Source: a virus. From it: a DNA stretch of 64,000 nt. The stretch lies in IMG/VR virus record IMGVR_UViG_3300050132_000504, positions 114,102-178,101 of that record, one strand, 5' to 3'. The notes under the pieces were generated by a model. The model did no database searches. It was not told where the DNA came from and worked only from the letters and a program-made list of their open reading frames with translations. Position 1 is the stretch's first letter, and the number at the start of each line of letters is the position of its first letter. A program made the translations under genes and the position numbers. This document shows positions 1-7,017 of the stretch, piece after piece.

Positions 1-539
1 AGCAGTTCATTTGAAAAGGCTTCCGCCATCTTGCCGAATCGCCCATATAAGGAGCTGGAGGTTACCTGAATCAAACACCCCTGACGCATGAAATCGGCAA
101 GCAACTCAGGCTGGCGATGCAATGCCAGGTACCGCTCCGGATGGGTGATGATCAGGGTATAGCCTGCCAACTGCAACCTGAACATGGCGTCGGTTAATTG
201 GGGAGGAATTGCCACGTTGGGAAACTCGATCAGCAAGTACCCTTTACCGTTGATCGAGTAGCGCAAAGGGTTAGCCACCGCTTCGAAAATGTTCTCCGCG
301 GTCAGGTGAAAGTCGCACCCCAAACTCAATCCGACACTGTCCTTCAGCAACTCGCGCAACTCGGCCAAGCGCTCTTCGATGACCTGAGCCTGGTAAGGAT
401 ACCTGTCACTTGCGTGAGGGGTGCAAACGATGTGTGTCACGCCTTCGTCAGCGGCCTCACGTGCCATGGCTAGAGATGTTTCAAGGTCCGGCGACCCGTC
501 GTCCACCCCGTAGATCAGGTGCTCATGAATGTCAATCAT
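1..539 (-). CDS. PHP-domain tyrosine-protein phosphatase, CpsB/CapC/YwqE-like (3' part cut by window edge)
   Basis: Translating the minus strand from the ATG at 537-539 gives about 179 residues running off the left edge. The N-terminus [15 protein letters not shown] carries the DxHxH metal motif and VDDG of the family, followed by [17 protein letters not shown] and ITHPERY, all expected metal or active-site blocks of PHP phosphatases. In bacteria these manganese-dependent enzymes dephosphorylate the tyrosine kinase that controls capsule or exopolysaccharide export. It is the only gene here with a clear capsule-locus flavour and it points away from the rest. It may be flanking host DNA or a phage-carried gene; the window cannot decide. 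Confidence 0.85.
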   Translation of the reverse strand, partial: MIDIHEHLIYGVDDGSPDLETSLAMAREAADEGVTHIVCTPHASDRYPYQAQVIEERLAELRELLKDSVGLSLGCDFHLTAENIFEAVANPLRYSINGKGYLLIEFPNVAIPPQLTDAMFRLQLAGYTLIITHPERYLALHRQPELLADFMRQGCLIQVTSSSLYGRFGKMAEAFSNEL

Positions 540-792
540 CGCGTTTCGCTTTCCAGTTCCTGCCACAAGAGCTTGAATGAGCTGCGAGAGTCTCAATCAT
601 CGAGGCAAAGAGATTCCAACCATGCATACGATCCTAGCAGCACGTGATGCAATGGGACAGGTTTAGCATGGTTTCGAACCTAAGGGGATGGCGGTCTTCG
701 ATGTGGAGATGACCCAGCACTGCATCGCGTGCCACTTGAACAGGTAGCGGCCTGATGGCGTCAGTCACGTACTGATCCAACTGGAGAGAAAG

Positions 793-948
793 ATGATTCA
801 ACCGATTGATTCAGCCGAGCACGCTCTGCATGAAGCAGATGCGCTGCCCAGCTTCTTTCATCCTGAGACACATCTGATCTTACGGGTGCTGATCTACTGC
901 GCGTTCATGCTGGAGAAGATCTACGCCAAGGTGGAACCGCTGCGGTAG
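793..948 (+). CDS. small hypothetical protein, 51 aa
   Basis: ATG at 793 follows a GGAGAG ribosome binding site at the usual distance and the frame stays open for 51 codons to TAG. The product begins MIQPIDSAEHALHEAD and contains a short hydrophobic stretch (LILRVLIYCAFML) followed by a basic end. It is the first + strand gene after the minus-strand phosphatase. No family recognised; the hydrophobic block could be a peripheral membrane helix. Confidence 0.5.
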   Translation: MIQPIDSAEHALHEADALPSFFHPETHLILRVLIYCAFMLEKIYAKVEPLR

Positions 949-994
949 CTTTGGTAGCCGGCGAGACTCTGCTGTACTGAACACCGGAGAAATC

Positions 995-1300
995 ATGGGT
1001 AAACAAGTCGTATTCACAGACCTCGAATGGGAGTTCTTCCAGCAGCAGACCCATCAGGGTCTCCTCAATCTGGCCATGGACGCCTATGCCCCAGGATTGC
1101 CCACATCTGCGCTCCCTCCTTCGCGGGAGGAACTGGTGGAAGACAACCTGGCTGAAAACTGCTTGGCCCGGTTGGCAGCGGCAATCACAGTACCAGATCC
1201 AGGACCCCCGGTAGCATCTCCCGGCGCTCCGCAGGCAATGGGGCCTGAGGTGGTTGGCTATGTGGCGCCTCCGCCGGAGCCGCCTCCAACCTTTTACTAA
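995..1300 (+). CDS. hypothetical protein with proline-rich C-terminus, 101 aa
   Basis: ATG at 995 is preceded by CCGGAGAAATC. The first 60 residues look globular (MGKQVVFTDLEWEFFQQQ) and the last 40 are rich in proline and alanine, ending PPPEPPPTFY, probably a flexible tail. No family recognised. The next gene begins 40 bp downstream. Confidence 0.55.
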   Translation: MGKQVVFTDLEWEFFQQQTHQGLLNLAMDAYAPGLPTSALPPSREELVEDNLAENCLARLAAAITVPDPGPPVASPGAPQAMGPEVVGYVAPPPEPPPTFY

Positions 1301-1340
1301 GCGATTGAAATCGCTCAATTGGTTGGATTGGGAGAAGACG

Positions 1341-1553
1341 ATGGATTTCGACATTGAAGTTGCAGGTACTGGGTTTTACTCAATTCAAGGCCGAAGCGAA
1401 GAAGGGGCCGCCTGGGTTCGGAAGAATGTTCAAGATTCCGATCCTCAAGGTTTAGCCTATACCGACGATTCCCGACTCGCGTTGGAAATCGTGAAAGGCG
1501 TATCGAACGATGGCCTTTCTGTTTCGATCGACGGTCGCAAATACACGGAGTAA
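1341..1553 (+). CDS. hypothetical protein, 70 aa
   Basis: The frame is open from 1254, but the best start is the ATG at 1341, which has GGGAGAAG just upstream; the upstream extension overlaps the previous gene and is arginine-rich and unconvincing. The product starts MDFDIEVAGTGFYSIQG and is a small alpha/beta-like acidic protein. No family recognised. The 284 bases after it hold no convincing gene, only an AT-rich block near 1770-1810 that could contain a promoter. Confidence 0.55.
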   Translation: MDFDIEVAGTGFYSIQGRSEEGAAWVRKNVQDSDPQGLAYTDDSRLALEIVKGVSNDGLSVSIDGRKYTE

Positions 1554-1837
1554 TCGAGTTTGGGTGCGGATGGGTAGCGGGCGACGGGTTGATATTCCCG
1601 CCGGCGAAGTCAGGGCAGGAGCCGAAAGACGTTGACTGCAATGACTTCGTGGCTGACCAGTGCACGGGAAACCAAGAGTAGGCCAAACGCAAAGTAGATT
1701 CAGTTCGAAACGCAAAGTAGCCCAGACGGAAGTACCTTCGACACACAGCGGACGAGGCTTTGGCTGCACCCAATTAAGTGTTTTCACCTATTTTGCATTT
1801 TCCAAATTCATCGCATTCTCGGATCAAGGAGAAAAAC

Positions 1838-2410
1838 ATGATTTACGGTTGCAAATGGCCTAATGGCGACCTGTCGTTTGTGGTAGCGCCTGACAAAATC
1901 ACAGCAATCATAACTCTTGATGAAGAGGGTGGTGCGGGTGAAGAAGATCTATTTCAGATTCCAACCAATGTCGGTAACGGCATTGCAATCCATCTGAAAG
2001 CTGCTGATCCTTCAGTAACAGAAGGCGCGGCCTTCGTGTTGGAAGGCTTCAGCGAGGCACTGAGTGATATTCTCCGTGCTCAAGAGATTGTCACATACCG
2101 GGAGCCGGAGGAAAACGACATTCAATCGGAAGCTGTCTACCAACTTACCGTTCGTGACACCCTCGTTGACACCATCGCTGCAACCATTCTGTTCCGCGAT
2201 CCAGAAGAGCGACCCATCCTTGCATTCACCAAAGAAGCAACGGAGAAAGCTGAGGAAATATTCGCCCGGTACAAGGACGAATTTCACAGTTTCCATGTGG
2301 ACTTTGTTGTTCCTTCAGAGGAAGCAGTTATTGCAGGTTCCTGGCCAGATGCCATCAAGCTGATCGAGGCCAAGGCGGAAGAACTGCTGACCTGCGATCT
2401 GGATGCGTAG
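1838..2410 (+). CDS. hypothetical protein, 190 aa
   Basis: ATG at 1838 sits behind a strong CAAGGAGAAAAAC ribosome binding site. The acidic 190-residue product starts MIYGCKWPNGDLSFVV. No motif or family is recognised and no signal peptide or membrane segment is visible. It ends immediately before the tmRNA acceptor piece, so its transcript may run into the RNA gene. Confidence 0.65.
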   Translation: MIYGCKWPNGDLSFVVAPDKITAIITLDEEGGAGEEDLFQIPTNVGNGIAIHLKAADPSVTEGAAFVLEGFSEALSDILRAQEIVTYREPEENDIQSEAVYQLTVRDTLVDTIAATILFRDPEERPILAFTKEATEKAEEIFARYKDEFHSFHVDFVVPSEEAVIAGSWPDAIKLIEAKAEELLTCDLDA

Positions 2411-2528
2411 TTTCAAACAGATTGGGTACCGCATAGAGCTTCCCTGGCAACAGGGAGTGTAAAGCTTGTGAAACTACTGCAGTCGAAGACATTTTCGGAC
2501 CTCGGTTCAACTCCGAGCGGGTCCACCA
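2411..2528 (+). ncRNA. ssrA: permuted tmRNA, acceptor piece (alanine-tRNA-like 3' half)
   Basis: The piece ends GGGTCCACCA at 2519-2528. Just before it is a perfect T-arm, CTCGG TTCAACT CCGAG. The seven bases before the discriminator A (CGGGTCC) pair with GGGCCCG at 2602-2608, and the third pair is G-U, the G3-U70 identity element for alanine charging. This acceptor half lies upstream of the coding half, the circularly permuted order that is processed into two RNAs in alphaproteobacteria and some other groups. CCA is encoded. A CCCTG-GCAA-CAGGG hairpin lies upstream at about 2441-2456. The 5' end is uncertain. Confidence 0.85.
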
Positions 2529-2601
2529 TAAGCCCCTGAGAGGGATCGTACAGCCGTTAATGTCGGCAGTCATCGGTCATCCGACCTCAGAGGCTTATGT
2601 T
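2529..2601 (+). ncRNA. intervening segment of the permuted pre-tmRNA
   Basis: These 73 bases join the CCA end to the 5' end of the coding piece. Their ends are complementary (TAAGCC(C)CTGAG with CTCAG(A)GGCTTA), so they would extend the acceptor stem into a long hairpin. That is the expected shape of the removed loop in permuted tmRNA precursors. The processing sites are inferred from the mature acceptor-stem ends. Confidence 0.7.
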
Positions 2602-2828
2602 GGGCCCGTCACGGTTTCGACGGAAACAGTTGACGATGTGCAGACAAGCCGGATCGGTCGCCCACGTTACGGGAGGCCAGACGCATATATGCCAACACTG
2701 GGTATGTCGCCAGCATGACGTTTGAGGTCTTCGAACCGGCCACGGCCGCGGAGAACACCCTGGGCGTTCTTGCTGCTGTCTAGTCCGAAAGACTAGACGG
2801 GGCCAAGTCTGCTTGGCCTGGCAACAGA
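2602..2828 (+). ncRNA. ssrA: permuted tmRNA, coding piece with tag reading frame
   Basis: Begins GGGCCCGTCACGGTTTCGACGG, in which the GTTTCGACGG block is the conserved tmRNA 5' signature. A pseudoknot-like pairing GGTC(G)CCC with GGG(A)GGCC precedes the tag. An open frame from GCC at 2691 runs 30 codons to TAG at 2781-2783 and ends ENTLGVLAAV; the true resume codon could be a later one. The stop lies inside an 8-bp hairpin (GTCTAGTC / GACTAGAC), followed by a second hairpin (GGCCAAG / CTTGGCC). The LAAV end differs from the usual LAA or AVAA degradation signal. The 3' end of the mature piece is not known. Confidence 0.82.
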
Positions 2829-2829
2829 A

Positions 2830-2847
2830 GGGCGCCTTCGGGCGCCC
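2830..2847 (+). terminator. UUCG hairpin terminator after tmRNA
   Basis: GGGCGCC-TTCG-GGCGCCC is a perfect 7-bp stem with a UUCG tetraloop directly after the tmRNA coding piece. No long T-run follows, so termination efficiency is uncertain. The identical 18-base hairpin recurs at 3777-3794. Confidence 0.6.
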
Positions 2848-2904
2848 AGCAGGCCGGACGCGAATTATACAGAAACATTATGTGTTCTATATCACAATCG
2901 ATTC

Positions 2905-2924
2905 ATAGAGGCTTTCCCCTATCC
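2905..2924 (+). promoter_or_regulatory. recurrent 20-bp element, copy 1 (before response regulator)
   Basis: ATAGAGGCTTTCCCCTATCC lies 50 bases before the response regulator start. It matches five other intergenic copies with a common form near YTARGGGNTTYMCYYKAT. The right end CTATCC could be a -10-like part. Function as promoter is inferred from position only. Confidence 0.5.
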
Positions 2925-2973
2925 TCAAAGTGGCCATCTTCCGGCCTGATATTAGCTGAGAGGAAAAAGGCCA

Positions 2974-3597
2974 ATGATTCGATGTGTAATGGCAGACGAC
3001 CATGTTCTGGTCCGTGAAATTCTGTGCAAGATCATGGAACAGACTTCCACGATCCGAATCATCGGGGATCATGGAGATGCGCGCGAAGCAGCAGAACATG
3101 CTGTCGACCAGAAGGTCGATGTTCTCATCCTCGATGTGAATATCCCAGGCGCTGATCCATTTGAAGCGGCTCGATGGGCCAAGTCTTCTCACTTTCCGTT
3201 GAAAGTGATGTTCCTCACCGGATCGACTGAAGAAGAGCACATTCTCAATGCGATCGAAGCCGGCGCTTCCGCGTACATGACAAAGACGTGCGGTTTCGAT
3301 GAACTGCTACAAGCAATCACAAGGGTTCACCGCGGCGATTCCTATCTTCCCATCCTGCCCAAGTTCACGGGCCAAGGACACTCTGCCGGCTTCCATCGGC
3401 TGTCTCCTCGGCAGAATGAGGTTCTGAAGATGCTCGCCGAGGGAAACAGTGTCAAGGAAATCTCCATCCTCCTCGGTTTGAGTGCAAAGACCGTGGAGGT
3501 ACACAAATCGACCATGATGGAGAAACTTGGGATCCACAATAAAGTTCAACTCGTCATGTACGCGGTACGCCACAAGCTGGTCGCCGTCAGTGTCTGA
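2974..3597 (+). CDS. NarL/FixJ-type response regulator
   Basis: ATG at 2974 follows GAGAGGAAAAAGGCC. Residues 1-120 form a receiver domain: acidic pair in MADDHVLVRE, phosphate-acceptor Asp in LILDVNIPGADP (about residue 51), FLTGS and the conserved Lys in YMTKT. Residues 140-205 are a LuxR-type helix-turn-helix (LSPRQNEVLKMLAEGNSVKEI ... KTVEVHKS). 207 aa is normal for the family. No histidine kinase is nearby, so it may answer host kinases or small phosphodonors, or act on phage promoters. A copy of the recurrent 20-bp element and the tmRNA lie just upstream. Confidence 0.9.
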   Translation: MIRCVMADDHVLVREILCKIMEQTSTIRIIGDHGDAREAAEHAVDQKVDVLILDVNIPGADPFEAARWAKSSHFPLKVMFLTGSTEEEHILNAIEAGASAYMTKTCGFDELLQAITRVHRGDSYLPILPKFTGQGHSAGFHRLSPRQNEVLKMLAEGNSVKEISILLGLSAKTVEVHKSTMMEKLGIHNKVQLVMYAVRHKLVAVSV

Positions 3598-3615
3598 CGA
3601 AAGCGCGAGGCAGCG

Positions 3616-3771
3616 ATGAAACTGAAGATTGAACAGCTCGACTCTTCTGTGAAGGGCCGGGTAATCAGGAAGACGTACAAGCGGCGCAATGCCAAGTTGA
3701 ATCGACGCCTGGCAAAGGCCGATCCAGAGAATGCACCGACCAAGCCTCGATACCGAGGGTATGTGTCGTGA
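3616..3771 (+). CDS. small basic hypothetical protein, 51 aa
   Basis: ATG at 3616 with a modest GAGG upstream; 51 codons to TGA. The product (MKLKIEQLDSSVKGRVIRKT...) is very rich in Lys and Arg, which suggests nucleic-acid or ribosome contact, but no family is recognised. It is followed within 6 bases by the UUCG terminator, which supports a real transcript end here. Confidence 0.5.
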   Translation: MKLKIEQLDSSVKGRVIRKTYKRRNAKLNRRLAKADPENAPTKPRYRGYVS

Positions 3772-3776
3772 GCCAG

Positions 3777-3794
3777 GGGCGCCTTCGGGCGCCC
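3777..3794 (+). terminator. UUCG hairpin terminator
   Basis: GGGCGCC-TTCG-GGCGCCC, identical to the hairpin after the tmRNA, directly downstream of the small basic gene and upstream of a copy of the recurrent 20-bp element. It separates two transcription units. Confidence 0.6.
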
Positions 3795-3803
3795 TTCGTA
3801 CGT

Positions 3804-3823
3804 TTAGGGGCTTTCCTCTATCC
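3804..3823 (+). promoter_or_regulatory. recurrent 20-bp element, copy 2
   Basis: TTAGGGGCTTTCCTCTATCC, the closest match to the consensus, lies between the UUCG terminator and the gene that starts 47 bases downstream. The terminator-element-gene order is what a promoter would show. Confidence 0.55.
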
Positions 3824-3869
3824 AATTCCAGCCAACAATTCCGTAGGATGCAGTTGTATCGGAGAAACG

Positions 3870-4484
3870 ATGAGACAGTTCAGCGAGGTCACCTTGAAGG
3901 TGACCGTTGAAAAGCCGTATGTGGGCGAAACCCGGCAGTTGCTGGTGCAAGCGGTCGATACGATCCACGAGAGCAACTACGTCTTCGAGCATCGGGTGAC
4001 GGACATAGATGTGCCGGCCCCGGCAAATGCGGACGAAGGGACTGAAGCTGAGGAGATCTCGGAAGAGCGGATCTATGTGATCGTTCCAGAAACCGTTCAG
4101 GTCACTCCGCCCGACAGTTCGCCGCGATCGATTTTCATGGGGCCCGGCCGGCTGATGGTGCAGTGCGCCCAAGTCGTATCGGCCATGCGCGGATGCGAGA
4201 TCATTAACAACGGCGATGAAGCCATTCTTGAGCCAATCACGACGATCGTGCTCAGCGTGCGAAACAGCCGGGAACTGAAGATGATTCGGGAAGCCCTCGT
4301 TCAGGATTCCTTGACGGGAACCGCCGGAATCGAAGGCAACTGCCGCTATCGCGTCCAGTCGTTCCAGGACAGCAATCCTCCGTTCTATGGAACGGAAGAG
4401 AGTGTCCTGACTGCCATTTGCACCACGCCTGTTTGCAAAGCCGATGTAGACGCCGTAATCGGCCACCTGGAGCTTTATGCCTGA
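3870..4484 (+). CDS. hypothetical protein, 204 aa
   Basis: The frame is open from 3768, but that would cross the terminator and the regulatory element. ATG at 3870 has GGAGAAAC immediately upstream and is chosen. The product begins MRQFSEVTLKVTVEKPYVGE and is a soluble alpha/beta protein without recognised motifs. First gene of a run extending to the RlpA-like gene. Confidence 0.65.
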   Translation: MRQFSEVTLKVTVEKPYVGETRQLLVQAVDTIHESNYVFEHRVTDIDVPAPANADEGTEAEEISEERIYVIVPETVQVTPPDSSPRSIFMGPGRLMVQCAQVVSAMRGCEIINNGDEAILEPITTIVLSVRNSRELKMIREALVQDSLTGTAGIEGNCRYRVQSFQDSNPPFYGTEESVLTAICTTPVCKADVDAVIGHLELYA

Positions 4485-4556
4485 CAAAGAACTGTAGATC
4501 CCTGTGCCAGCACTTCATCAAACGGAACAATCTAGCCCTCGGTAAAGGAGAGCCAT

Positions 4557-4715
4557 TTGAAGAAGCCAAAACTGCTGAAACCGGGCTGGCAATGCGGTAT
4601 GTGCAAGAAACGCAATCCTGCCCGTAATCGCGCGCGCTGCAATGCTTGCGGCGCCGTCAAGGGAATGGGAATATCTTACCGGGAAATCCCGGGCGAATTG
4701 GTGGATCAACCATGA
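4557..4715 (+). CDS. small RanBP2-type zinc-finger protein, 52 aa
   Basis: TTG start at 4557 with AAAGGAG eight bases upstream; 52 codons to a TGA that overlaps the next ATG (ATGA). The core GWQCGMCKKRN-x7-CNACG fits the RanBP2/NZF zinc-finger pattern W-x-C-x2-C-x3-N-x6/7-C-x2-C. In eukaryotes this fold binds RNA, ubiquitin or partner proteins; tiny versions occur in bacteria and phages without known roles. Partner unknown. Interesting beside the ubiquitin-like cassette 4 kb downstream, though no link is shown. Confidence 0.65.
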   Translation: MKKPKLLKPGWQCGMCKKRNPARNRARCNACGAVKGMGISYREIPGELVDQP

Positions 4716-4921
4716 AACAGTTAGTGGTCAAAGTCGACATTGGGATTCTGGAAACCGGCATCAATCTAGGCGACGCTATCCAGGCCATTCAGACTTCTCT
4801 CGAACCGATCAAGGCCAAGGCCTTCGCAGACGATGCGATCTCGACGATGTCGGGCGAGATCATCGACGAAGTGAATGGCGGCGAGCTGATCGGATTCTGG
4901 GAGCTCGGAGACCGGAAGTAA
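4712..4921 (+). CDS. hypothetical protein, 69 aa
   Basis: ATG overlaps the stop of the zinc-finger gene (ATGA), implying translational coupling. Product begins MKQLVVKVDIGILETGIN and is acidic. No family recognised. Confidence 0.6.
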   Translation: MKQLVVKVDIGILETGINLGDAIQAIQTSLEPIKAKAFADDAISTMSGEIIDEVNGGELIGFWELGDRK

Positions 4922-5071
4922 ATGGGCATCCTCGACGCAAAGACGAAAGCGGCAATCCGCCGCGGCGCATGGTACAAGACCGTCAACGATCCGATCCCAG
5001 AGCACCTGAAACCGCAGATGTATCCGGGGTCGGTCAGTCTCGAAATCACGAAAGCGAATCCCCTTGGATAG
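4922..5071 (+). CDS. small hypothetical protein, 49 aa
   Basis: ATG directly abuts the preceding TAA. The product MGILDAKTKAAIRRGAWY... is basic with no recognised family. Support is from tight packing and the open frame only. Confidence 0.45.
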   Translation: MGILDAKTKAAIRRGAWYKTVNDPIPEHLKPQMYPGSVSLEITKANPLG

Positions 5072-5393
5072 CACAGATCGTTGCCAGTTGATTGCCGACA
5101 TCGCAGAGTACCTGAGCTTCAGGATGAGTGAAGGTGTTGTGATTGGTTCCAACGCCTGGTTCGATCTGGCTTGGGTGATCTTCCCGGCCATCGCTCAAGA
5201 CAAGGTGTGCTACTTTCCATCGGTACGCATGAAGATTCTTGCCCTGCTGAAGAAGAACCCACCTCTATATGCCCGCTTGACTGAGTTCATTCAGATTAAC
5301 TCGGCGGCCTATCCCTTGCTCGAACGGAAGCGCGTGAACGGCGATCCCGACATGAGTAAGTACCTCGATAGCTTAGGCATTCCATCTGCATGA
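5064..5393 (+). CDS. hypothetical protein, 109 aa
   Basis: Likely TTG start at 5064 overlapping the previous stop. Alpha-helical, moderately hydrophobic product (AWFDLAWVIFPAIAQ) without a clear membrane segment or family. Coupled to its upstream neighbour by the overlap. Confidence 0.5.
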   Translation: MDSTDRCQLIADIAEYLSFRMSEGVVIGSNAWFDLAWVIFPAIAQDKVCYFPSVRMKILALLKKNPPLYARLTEFIQINSAAYPLLERKRVNGDPDMSKYLDSLGIPSA

Positions 5394-5416
5394 ATTCAAT
5401 CCTGTAAGGAGGCACC

Positions 5417-5797
5417 GTGCCCCAGTTTAAGCGCTCCGTTTGCGTTTTGATTCTGTGCCTGTTCTTGTTTGTTACGGCAACAGCAAGAGCAGTCACAAGA
5501 ACCGTTAAGACCGTGGTTGGCATCGCCAGTTATTACGGGCACGTCCACCAGGGCCGGCGCATGGCCAATGGCCAGAGATTCGACGAGAGCAAGCTGACAG
5601 CGGCCAGCAGGACGCTGCAGCTGGGTACGCGTGTGAAAGTCACCTCGCTGCGAAACCAGAAGTCTGTCATCGTCACCATTACCGATCGAGGCCCCGCTGT
5701 AAAGACGAGAGTGATCGATCTGTCTACCGCAGCGGCGCGCGCCCTCGGAATGATTTCTAGTGGGGTGGACAAGGTCAGAGTAGAACCTCTGTATTAA
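5417..5797 (+). CDS. RlpA-like septal-ring / double-psi beta-barrel protein (secreted)
   Basis: GTG at 5417 is preceded by TAAGGAGG. An N-terminal signal peptide (KRSVCVLILCLFLFVTATARA, cleavage near residue 25) is followed by the RlpA-type barrel: GIASYYG, GRRMANGQRFD, LTAASRTLQLGTRVKVT, ITDRGP and DLSTAAARALGM. RlpA proteins act in the periplasm on peptidoglycan, binding or cleaving strands lacking stem peptides. At 126 aa it lacks the SPOR domain of cellular RlpA. In a phage it could help remodel the wall or alter host division; whether it is active is unknown. Confidence 0.85.
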   Translation: MPQFKRSVCVLILCLFLFVTATARAVTRTVKTVVGIASYYGHVHQGRRMANGQRFDESKLTAASRTLQLGTRVKVTSLRNQKSVIVTITDRGPAVKTRVIDLSTAAARALGMISSGVDKVRVEPLY

Positions 5798-5813
5798 GGG
5801 ATTCCCCTGATAC
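5794..5813 (+). promoter_or_regulatory. recurrent 20-bp element, copy 3
   Basis: TTAAGGGATTCCCCTGATAC overlaps the stop codon of the RlpA-like gene and lies 30 bases before the next start. It is a weaker match than copies 1 and 2. Confidence 0.4.
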
Positions 5814-5842
5814 CGCAGGCTACCAGGAAAGGAAACACTGAA

Positions 5843-6049
5843 ATGGATGTGACCGCACGAAAGCTCGCGGCTTATCCCAGGATTCTGGCTGTAGCCAAGC
5901 GTGCCGAATTTGGACTCGGCATCTACAGTTGCTGTCCAGAATGCAAGGGGTGTGAACACCACGACCCAACCTGCGAACGCGGTCAGTTGTTTGCCATGGC
6001 CGCGACGATTGAGAAAGACGAGAAGGAAGCATGCCCAAGTTCCGAGTGA
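5843..6049 (+). CDS. cysteine-rich hypothetical protein, 68 aa
   Basis: ATG at 5843 follows AGGAAAGGAAACACTGA. The middle YSCCPECKGCEHHDPTCERG holds five Cys and two His and probably binds zinc or an iron-sulfur cluster. No family recognised. Its 3' end overlaps the next gene by 19 bases. Confidence 0.55.
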   Translation: MDVTARKLAAYPRILAVAKRAEFGLGIYSCCPECKGCEHHDPTCERGQLFAMAATIEKDEKEACPSSE

Positions 6050-6213
6050 AAGTAACAACGGAAGCCCTGGTCACCACCAATATGGAGATCGAGGCGCTGA
6101 CCGAGAACGACGCCATCGAAGAAGCCGCAACGCAGGCACGGGAAAACGGCGGCGATCACATCTGGGCCTATGACGGCTTGATCGAAGACGCCCCGATCAC
6201 GGCAACGCTATGA
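6031..6213 (+). CDS. hypothetical protein, 60 aa
   Basis: ATG at 6031 behind GAAGGAAG, within the end of the preceding gene. The sequence MPKFRVKVTTEALVTTNMEI followed by a helix (ENDAIEEAATQA) resembles small single-domain beta-beta-alpha proteins common in phages. No function recognised. Confidence 0.6.
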   Translation: MPKFRVKVTTEALVTTNMEIEALTENDAIEEAATQARENGGDHIWAYDGLIEDAPITATL

Positions 6214-6238
6214 CCAACAAAAGGTTTGAGAACTGACC

Positions 6239-6832
6239 GTGCCACGACTGACGATCGAACTTGTGCCCGCCTCCTGCTGGTTCTCGAATGTGAGATCCAG
6301 CGTTCCTCTTTCCGTGTGGGAAGTTCTGAAGAAGCAAACCTCGAAGCTGACCCGGCACCGCTGCGAGATCTGCGCGGGCCGTGGCCGCCGCTGGCCTGTT
6401 GAGTGCCATGAGGTCTGGCTGTACGACGACAGGACGCACACCCAGACTCTGGTGAGGCTGATAGCCCTGTGTCCCATGTGCCACAAAGTCAAGCACATCG
6501 GATTAGCCAGCGTGAATGGCGAGTTCGAAGAAGTCCGTGCCCACCTGATGAAGGTGAACCAGTGGCCACAACAATCGACTGCTGAGGCCTATATCGCCAG
6601 GGCATTCGAGATCTTTGAGGAACGCAGCCGGCACGAATGGACTCTGGACATCTCGTATCTGAAGCAGTTCGGGATCGATCCGGCAACAATGAAGCGGCCT
6701 CTCGCTGGCACCGTTCGGTTACTTCCTGTGATGTCACCGATCAGTGTCCTACCAAATAGTGATGTGCCCTTTGTTTCCGAAGCGGACTTCGATCCGTTCG
6801 ACCACATCATCAACAACGAAAGGGTTGCATGA
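6239..6832 (+). CDS. HNH-type zinc protein (putative endonuclease)
   Basis: GTG start at 6239. Residues 40-90 hold a CEICAGRGRRWPVECHEVW block and LIALCPMCHKVKHIGLA, i.e. CxxC, a His-Glu pair, CxxC and His, arranged as in HNH endonucleases. 197 aa. Unlike the mobile HNH genes farther on, its base composition and domain form match its neighbours, and this HNH form is also found as a conserved chromosomal or phage protein. It may be a resident nuclease rather than a homing enzyme. Substrate unknown. Confidence 0.7.
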   Translation: MPRLTIELVPASCWFSNVRSSVPLSVWEVLKKQTSKLTRHRCEICAGRGRRWPVECHEVWLYDDRTHTQTLVRLIALCPMCHKVKHIGLASVNGEFEEVRAHLMKVNQWPQQSTAEAYIARAFEIFEERSRHEWTLDISYLKQFGIDPATMKRPLAGTVRLLPVMSPISVLPNSDVPFVSEADFDPFDHIINNERVA

Positions 6833-6833
6833 C

Positions 6834-7013
6834 ATGGCTGAATTGGAAGATGTCTGGATTCTGCTGGACCGTAGGAAGAAGGGGCCAATGCTTTTGGTTC
6901 TGCGTTGGTTTTCATCCAGAGAAGAAGCAGAAGGTTTTGCCACGAATATGCTTGGTCTCGGTCCTTTAGGGTTTCAGACGTATCACTTGAATAATGAGGA
7001 TCGCGTTGCCTAA
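6834..7013 (+). CDS. hypothetical protein, 59 aa
   Basis: ATG at 6834, one base after the preceding TGA. Product MAELEDVWILLDRRKKGPML... ends HLNNEDRVA. Small alpha/beta protein; no family recognised. The tRNA-like gene follows within a few bases. Confidence 0.55.
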   Translation: MAELEDVWILLDRRKKGPMLLVLRWFSSREEAEGFATNMLGLGPLGFQTYHLNNEDRVA

Positions 7014-7017
7014 CCAG

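Noticed and set aside
198-473. 91-aa + strand frame at the left end
   Set aside because: Antisense to the clearly supported PHP phosphatase gene.
688-747. 19-aa frame with a CIACH haem-like motif
   Set aside because: Too short, and CxxCH can arise by chance; no neighbouring cytochrome genes.
945-955. TAGCTTTGGTA repeated near 945 and 62375 with a relative near 50234
   Set aside because: Only two good copies and one partial; one overlaps a stop codon. Too little to call a regulatory element.
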